Made by a program: the position numbers and the translations under genes | Shown here: positions 57,701 to 64,000 of the stretch, piece by piece | How positions within the stretch are numbered: position 1 is the stretch's first letter | Layout: every line of letters begins with the position of its first letter | Notes under the pieces: generated by a model | Told to the model about the DNA's origin: nothing | The model's input: the letters and a program-made list of their open reading frames with translations, nothing else | The model's database searches: none | Assembly (NCBI RefSeq): GCF_000346465.2 | Contig: NC_034016.1 | Location: 12,581,805 to 12,645,804, forward strand | Source: Prunus persica | Taxonomy: Eukaryota > Streptophyta > Magnoliopsida > Rosales > Rosaceae | Length of the DNA stretch: 64,000 nt | Direction: 5' to 3'

Positions 57701-60700
57701 AGTCTAGATAACAGCCATAAATGTGGTTTAATGTTAGTTACTAGCTAGCTACTTACTATTATCTATCTAGCTAATATCTAATCATCTATATTACACATTA
57801 CATCTAAAACCATGTCATTGAGTTTCAATCCGACCAATTCCATAATGTAGAGGGGATAATGGCTCTGTATGCTTGTTTTTCCTAGGTGCTAACCAGAAGT
57901 GTGTGCCAGATTAATTCATTCACACACAAACATTGGGTGCAACAAGTATCTGCTTGTTTTTCTTTTGTTTCCCTGTCGCTTTTTCAGACAAACTTTGGTT
58001 CACGTGGCCATGAAAAAGCTTGAGGCTGAGGATTCGAAGTACAAAAACAACCGAACCTTAATTCTGGTATTCAGTTAGGATTTTTCTATCATCTGAGTGG
58101 CTAAGATTGTGTAATAGTCATCTGTTTAATAAGACAATTTTACTATTATTTATTACCCCTTGGCCCCTCTGCTTTTATCTTCAATCTCCCTCAACTTCTT
58201 TCAATGTCTGATAGCTATTTAATAAAATCTTAATCTCCTGCCATCCATCGAGGTTTAATTTATTGAAAAATAGTATTAATTTGTAGATCAGAAGTTTTAA
58301 GTTCAAAACCTCATCACATCTCCCATATCTAATTATGTGTGTTTGAATGGACTATCGATGGGACACTAAAAGATAATTCCTAATCTCCTGTTTCAACTCA
58401 CCAACCCTCTATTTTATATGTATATTAAAGAGAAGAAGTTGCATCTCGGCGAGAGCAAAAGTTGTAGTGTACACTCCTTATGCAAGCCTATATGGGAGAG
58501 GGGACCTAAGCCGATAACGAAACAATTCTTAGAAAAGAAAAAACAACAAATCCTTATTTGGTGTTGATGTATATTGTGGATGCAGATGGAGTAGTCAATT
58601 TCTTTGAGTGGTCGTTTGGTACGGCTGATTATCATGGACTAGACTAAATTTTGGGACTGTCTTCAATTAGCTTGGACTGGCCTCAGCTGTATTGAGTACT
58701 GACCTACGTTTGTGCTGCGTTGGACTAAAAAGCTTGATTGTTAAAATAGTAAAAACCTATGTTTGGTGTTGCGTTGGACTAAAAAATAATTATTTTAATA
58801 ATTAATTTTAATTAAAAATAAATAAAATTCTAATATTTAATTTTAATTAAAGATTGCTAAAACTATCTTATCTCATCTTTTTTCTTTTTTTCTTCTTTTC
58901 TTTCTTCCTATTTTCTTCTTCCTTCCCAAGTTCCTAGGCCATCCCCTTTTTTTTTATTTTTCCTTTCTTCCTCTCTTCTTCTTCCTTCCTTCTTAATCAA
59001 CTGTCTAGATTGAAAGCTATAACCTTTACTGAGAGACAGAGTGGTCAAGGGTTTTAGGTGAGAAAAAGCGTAGAGAGAGACAGAGAGATAGAGACAGAGG
59101 CTGAAAATTCAATACCAACTATTTATTCCATAAGTTCAACTTGATGTCTTCTATGTCATTTTCTGGAAGAATCCTTTAATGGGTACCAACTAGTTTTTAG
59201 AATTTTTTTCAAACCAATTCAAGACTGGGAATTCATGACTTCCTTCTCTCAGTCTCATACAAGAAAGCCCACATCTCTGTTAATAGTGTCCCCTTTTGCA
59301 GTTGTCCTGATCATGGTGGATGATTTCTTGGATCAATTGGGTTTGAAAGTGGTTGTTGAATTTGGGTTCAAATGGGTTGTGGTCTTATTGGGTTTGAATT
59401 GGCAGTGGTTGATTCGAGTGACTGGGTTTAAATTGGTGGTGGTTGGTTCGAGTGACTGGGTTTGACGATGATCTGTGGTGATTCTGGTGGTTGGGCTAGG
59501 TCTATGGTGGTTATAGTTCTAGGTGAAGAAGAAGAAGAAGATGGTTATTGTCGGACTCGCATTCTCTGTTTACCGAAATCGCTATTTTGCGAACCGTGTT
59601 TGAGGCTCACTAAATTGGAAGAGCGAGTGAGGCTTTTTGTTTACTGTTGTACTATACAATCCCATTTAATTTAGTTCCCCTCTTACCAAACATGATTTTC
59701 AGAGGCCGTTTGGTACATCGGATTATTATGGATTGGACAAAATCCTTAGACTATCTTGGATTAGCTCGGATTGCTTAAGCTGGATTAAGTACTGACCTAC
59801 CTTTGGTGCTGTGTCGGACTAAGAAGCTGGATTGTAAAAATAGTGAAGACCTATGTTTGGTGCTGTATTGGATTAAAACAATTATTTAAATATTTAAAAT
59901 TCATTAGGGATTTTGACCTAAAACTAAGTAAATGCTACAAAGAAACCAACGAAAAATGTATAATTTATTAAATAAAAAAATTATAATATTTTTAAAAGCT
60001 AAAACTATCTTTATCGCATGTCTTTCTTCTTTTTTTCTACTTTTTCTTTTGAGTGCTGTTAAACGAACCCTAAAATTAACTGAGTACACCCTACTACCAA
60101 ACTATTTATTGAAGTACTAATTTATCCTAATATAAAATGACCAAAAATGATATATTGAATTGTGAAACAAATAAAATTTTAATAAGTACACCTTACTCAC
60201 TATATTCAATCCTTATCAGACATAGAAAAGTCTTCGTATTGCTTGGTGCTCACGAATAACGCAGCGAGTACTAGTTTAGGATTGGTAATTTTGATGAAAC
60301 CCAAAATCTGAAAAGAGAGCACAGATTCATATAAACAGAGAAACTTGGTTTAGGATTTGTATTAGAGTATTGTACTATGGCTATTTTTGGTAGTTAAATA
60401 GGGTGTACTTAATTAATTTTATATTTTGATTAAAATATTAGGGTTAACTTAGATTATAGGGTGTACTCAGTTAATTTTAGGGTTCGTTTAGCAGCACTCT
60501 TTCTTTTGTCTTCCCTTTTCCCCCTTTTTCTTTTTCTTCTTCCTTCCCAGGCCCACTTTCTTTTTTCTTTTTTCTCTCTTCCTCCCGATCTCACTCTATG
60601 GTTCTCTCTTTTTTTCTCCAATATTGATACAATGATATCCTTCTCCTTCTCTCTCCTTTTCTATCTCCCCCTCCCAACCTTTCTCTGCCTCCTCATCATT

Positions 60701-61361
60701 TTCTCTCTCCTATTCCCCTGTGAAGTCACCGATTTTCATCTCCTTTGAAGTCACAAATCTCCATCTGATTTCATTGAGCCATGGTCGATGGTTGACGATT
60801 TTTCATAGGGTTCAATTGGGTTTGACAGTGGTGGTTGAATTTGGTTTTGGTTCCACTTGATTTGAATTGGTGGTGGTTGATTTGAGTGGGTGGGTTTCAA
60901 TTGGTGGTGGTTGATTCAAGTGGCTGGGCTTGAATTTGTGGTGGATGGTTTGAGTGACTGGGTTTGACGACTGTCTGTGGTGATTCTGGTGGTTCGGCTG
61001 GGGATATGGTGGTGACAATTCTAGATGAAGAAGAAGAAGAAGTTGGTTATCGTTGGACTCGCTTGCTCTGTTTAGCAAGCTCGCTATTTTGCGAACCATT
61101 TTTCAAGCTCGTTATATTGAACGAATGAGCGAGGCAAATTTTTTACTGTTAGACTATTTAATCTCATTTAGGTTAGTCCTCCTCTTACCAAACATGGGTT
61201 TTCAAGTGCTATTTAACCCAATTCAATATAGTGAGGGGTACCAAACATACCCTCAAAGTGTTATTTAACACTGTCCAGGGCAGTCCAGCCTACCAAACAT
61301 GCCCGAAGTCTCAATAATTTCTCGTCCATTGTATGGATCATAAACGCGAAAATATATTATG
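54757..61361. repeat. Segmental duplication, copy B
   Basis: It matches A 1-6960 throughout and contains the same older elements: the hAT MITE 54886-55209, hAT element 56960-57562, SABATH exon-3 relic 57802-57858, composite TIR element 58608-61304 and nested TIR element 60051-60499. It ends where a CACTA element is inserted at 61363, within the word tattatgg that A continues. Confidence 0.93.
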
Positions 61362-61950
61362 GCACTAGTAAAAAAAACCCCTTGCGCGACCAAATTTTGC
61401 GCGACGAAAAACTATTCGTCGCTCAAAGTCACTTTGCGCGACGAAACTCAAAACTTCGTCGCTCAAAGTCTTGCACGACCAAATTTTGCGCGACAAAAAA
61501 CAATTCGTAGCGCAAAGTCACTTCGCGCGACAAACTTTTGCGCGACGACAATACATCGTCGCTCAAAGTCTTGCGCGACCAAATTTTGCGCGACGAAAAA
61601 AAATTCGTCGCGCAAAGTAACTTTGCGCGACAAACGTTTGCGCGACAACAATACATCGTCGCTCAAAGTGACTTTACGCGACGAAACAATGAACTTCGTC
61701 GCGCAAAGTCCTTATAAAAATAAAATATATATATTTTAAAATGTTAATCTTTGCATGACGTAATCCAAACATTTCGTCGCCTAAACTAATTTATTTTTGT
61801 TTTTTATTTTGTATGCATAACACTTAAGAAATTAAACAGTATATATATTTATTAAGTAGCTTTAAATTTATTATTTTAGATCGGATCGGATTTTTGTTAG
61901 AAAAATATATTATTGTTATTCAGATTGGGTTTTTGTTAGAAAATATATAT

Positions 61951-62870
61951 TTTAAATTGACGATCGAATTAGTTCATTGTATTCATATAGGGTCAAGGAG
62001 TGTAGCTGTAAAAAATCATCAAAATCGGAGTTAAAATAACCGTTAAATCGTGATTTTTCATTATAACCGTCGAAAAGTTTTGTCCCATTATTTGATCTCT
62101 GAATGTTTATTTTTTTCGATTTTTGGCGTATATGATCTCGAAGTATAAACAAACAAGTTTGACGGTTGGATCGTTGAAACTAGTTTTGGTGAATGCATAT
62201 GCCATCAAAACAATATATTCACTAACAATTAAGAGTTTATTTATACGTTCGTTAAATATAACATAAGATTTAATGGTATCCACTAGTGTAAATATTTTAA
62301 ATTGAAGATCAAATTCAGTCATTGTATTCATATAGGGTCAAGGAGTGTAGCTGTAAAAAATCATCAAAATCGGAGTTAAAATAACCATTAAATCGTGATT
62401 TTTCATTATAACCGTCGAAAAGTTTTGTCCCATTACTTGATCTCTGAATGTTTATTTTTTTCGATTTTTGGCGTATATGATCTCGAAGTATAAACAACAA
62501 GTTTGACGGTTGGATCGTTGAAACTAGTTTTGGTGAATGCATATGCCATCAAAACAATATATTCACTAACAATTAAGAGGTTATTTATACGTTCGTTAGA
62601 TATAACATAAGATTTTGTGGTATCCACTAGTGTAAATATTTTAAATTGAAGATCAAATTCAGTCATTGTATTCATATATGGTCAAGGAGTGTAGCTGTAA
62701 AAAAAATCATCAAAATCGGAGTTAAAATAACCGATAAATCGTAATTTTTCATTTATAACCATCGAAAAGTTTTGTCTCGTTACTAGATCTCTGAATGTTT
62801 GTTTTTTGTGATTTTTGGGGTATACGATCTTGAAGTATATACAAATAAGTCTGACGGTTGGATCGTTGAA
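61951..62870. repeat. 345-bp tandem repeat inside the CACTA element
   Basis: The unit starting TTTAAATTGA (61951, 62295, 62640) occurs 2.7 times with a period of 344-345 bp. It contains 'ggtcaaggagtgtagctg' and 'gacggttggatcgttgaa'. The third copy has diverged more. Confidence 0.9.
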
Positions 62871-63180
62871 TGGTGTGTGTATATATATTTATTTATTAAG
62901 TAGCTTTAAATTTATTTATTTTGTACGTATAACACTTAAGAAATTGAATAGTATATATATTTATTAAGCAGCTTTAACGTTATTTACATTTTAAATTGTA
63001 AAATAAAATAATTTTATTTTTATTATTCATAACAATTATTTTTATAAATATTGTGTTACGAACCAATTTTTCGTCTCTCAAAAGTTTGCGCAACCAACAG
63101 TTTGTCGCGCAAAACTCCAAAAATTTGGACGGGTACCAAAAATGGGACACTGGATTTTTAAAAAAAATAAAAAAAATTTA

Positions 63181-63770
63181 GACTTTGCGCGACCAATATT
63201 TTTTGTCGCTCAAAACTTTGCGCGACCAATATATATTTTTCGTCTCGCAAAAATTTGGGCGGGTACCAAAAATCGGACGCGGGAATTTTTTTAGACTTTG
63301 CGCGACCAGTATGTATTTTTCGTCGCGCAAAAATTTAAAAATTTTGGCGGGTACCAAAAATGGGACGAGGGGATTTTTATTTTTTTTAAATAATTTTTTT
63401 AGACTTTGCGCTACCAATATTCCTATATTCGTCGCGCAAAAATTTAAAATTTTTGGCGGGTACCAAAAATGGGACGCGGGGATTTTTATTTTTTTTTAAT
63501 AATTTTTTTAGACTTTGCGCGACCAATATTCCTATATTCGTCGCGCAAAAATTTAAAAATTTTGGCGGGTACCAAAAATGGGACGCGGGGATTTTTATTT
63601 TTTTTAATAATTGTTTTAGACTTTGCGCGACCAATATTCCTATATTCGTCGCGCAAAAATTTAAAAATTTTGGCGGGTACCAAAAATGGGACGCGGGGAT
63701 TTTTATTTTTTTTAAAAAAAATTTTTAGACTTTGCGCGACCAACAATATTTTTCGTCGCGCAAAGTGATA
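63181..63770. repeat. 108-113 bp tandem repeat with GCGCGACC motifs
   Basis: Units starting GACTTTGCGCGACC lie at 63181, 63294, 63402, 63511, 63619 and 63728 (periods 113, 108, 109, 108, 109). Each includes a GCGCGACC / CGTCGCGC inverted pair around ATATT and the conserved GGCGGGTACCAAAAATGGGA. Confidence 0.92.
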
Positions 63771-63794
63771 CGGTTTTTAAAACCGAAATAACTC

Positions 63795-64000
63795 ATCCAC
63801 CATTTTCTCAATGCCTTTCTCTACTCTTACCTCTCCTTTCTCTTTCCCTCTCCCCAAATCCCACCATTTCTCTCACTCACTCCTCTCACTTAATCTCTCA
63901 TCTCTCTCTTCACTATCTCTCACTCTCTCTCACTCACTCTCTCATCTCTCTCACTCACTCTCTCATCTCTCTATCACTATCTTCTCTAATTCTCTCACAC
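63795..64000. repeat. CT-rich low-complexity tract
   Basis: Imperfect TCTCTCACTC repeats run to the window end, possibly the leader of a gene or of the CACTA element beyond the edge. Confidence 0.6.

Larger units (their letters stand above)
61363..64000. mobile_element. CACTA (En/Spm-type) transposon end, continuing beyond the window
   Basis: It starts CACTAGTAAAAAAAACCCC exactly where homology to copy A stops. Subterminal repeats of TTTGCGCGACGAA and CGTCGCGCAAAGT occur in both orientations (61380-61715) and again at 63060-63770, as expected for transposase-binding arrays of CACTA elements. Between them are tandem arrays. No transposase coding was found up to the window end, so the element is either non-autonomous or its genes lie further right. 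Frames in this region are products of the repeats. Confidence 0.82.

Noticed and set aside
63185..63768. Repetitive frames on both strands, looking like tandem protein repeats
   Set aside because: They follow the 108-bp DNA repeat of the CACTA element, with frames open on both strands, so they are not genes.
63181..63770. Regular direct repeats resembling a CRISPR array
   Set aside because: The whole unit including the 'spacer' is repeated and the DNA is plant nuclear. It is a tandem repeat in a transposon.

Overview
The window is plant nuclear DNA, most likely from a eudicot. It is AT-rich, its genes have introns with GT-AG borders, and it is packed with plant transposons (MULE, hAT, CACTA, Ty3-type LTR, tRNA-derived SINEs). 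The host genes are typical of plants: a SABATH carboxyl methyltransferase, a CBS-domain SnRK1-gamma-like protein and an ADP-glucose pyrophosphorylase large subunit. I cannot fix the species from sequence alone. A woody rosid such as a Rosaceae member is only a guess.

Layout. A complex local duplication frames the window. Copy A starts at 1. Copy B (54757-61361) repeats A 1-6960. Copy C (46611 to about 52480) repeats A from about 4008 to 35250, but without several insertions that A carries. A contains a complete 4-exon SABATH gene (7509-9137, minus). C contains a 3'-truncated copy (48719-49686). Further single-exon SABATH relics lie at 3036, 35013, 52264, 53530 and 57802. Because C is a paralogous 'before' picture, insertions in A can be defined to the base: a 1.0 kb hAT element (10220-11241), a 5.4 kb MULE (11459-16848) and a 17.7 kb MULE (16945-34688). 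The two MULEs sit only 96 bp apart.

The 17.7 kb MULE is the most interesting object. It has a perfect 9-bp target duplication and carries a MuDR-type transposase (one frameshift), an intronless XRCC3 recombinase copy (one frameshift), and exons of a chloroplast-type MATE transporter joined to an unidentified exon. It also carries a DUF1985/ULP1-protease gene with its catalytic residues preserved but with upstream breaks, two unrecognised proteins that share a C-terminal motif, a cluster of E2F-like GGCGGGA sites and a 1.2 kb degenerate satellite. The 5.4 kb MULE carries a decayed transposase and a convergent GRF zinc-finger gene.

Downstream of the MULEs are a seemingly intact 7-exon CBS-domain gene (37239-40337, minus) and an AGPase large-subunit gene (41400-44434, minus). 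The AGPase gene has lost its 5' exon(s) and one internal exon. An LTR retrotransposon (LTR, primer site and gag only) lies immediately upstream of it and is cut off at the start of copy C. The window ends in a CACTA element (from 61363) with GCGCGAC-rich subterminal repeats and two internal tandem arrays.

The genes do not form a pathway. The region is a duplicated, transposon-battered segment in which one methyltransferase gene and one CBS gene look functional.
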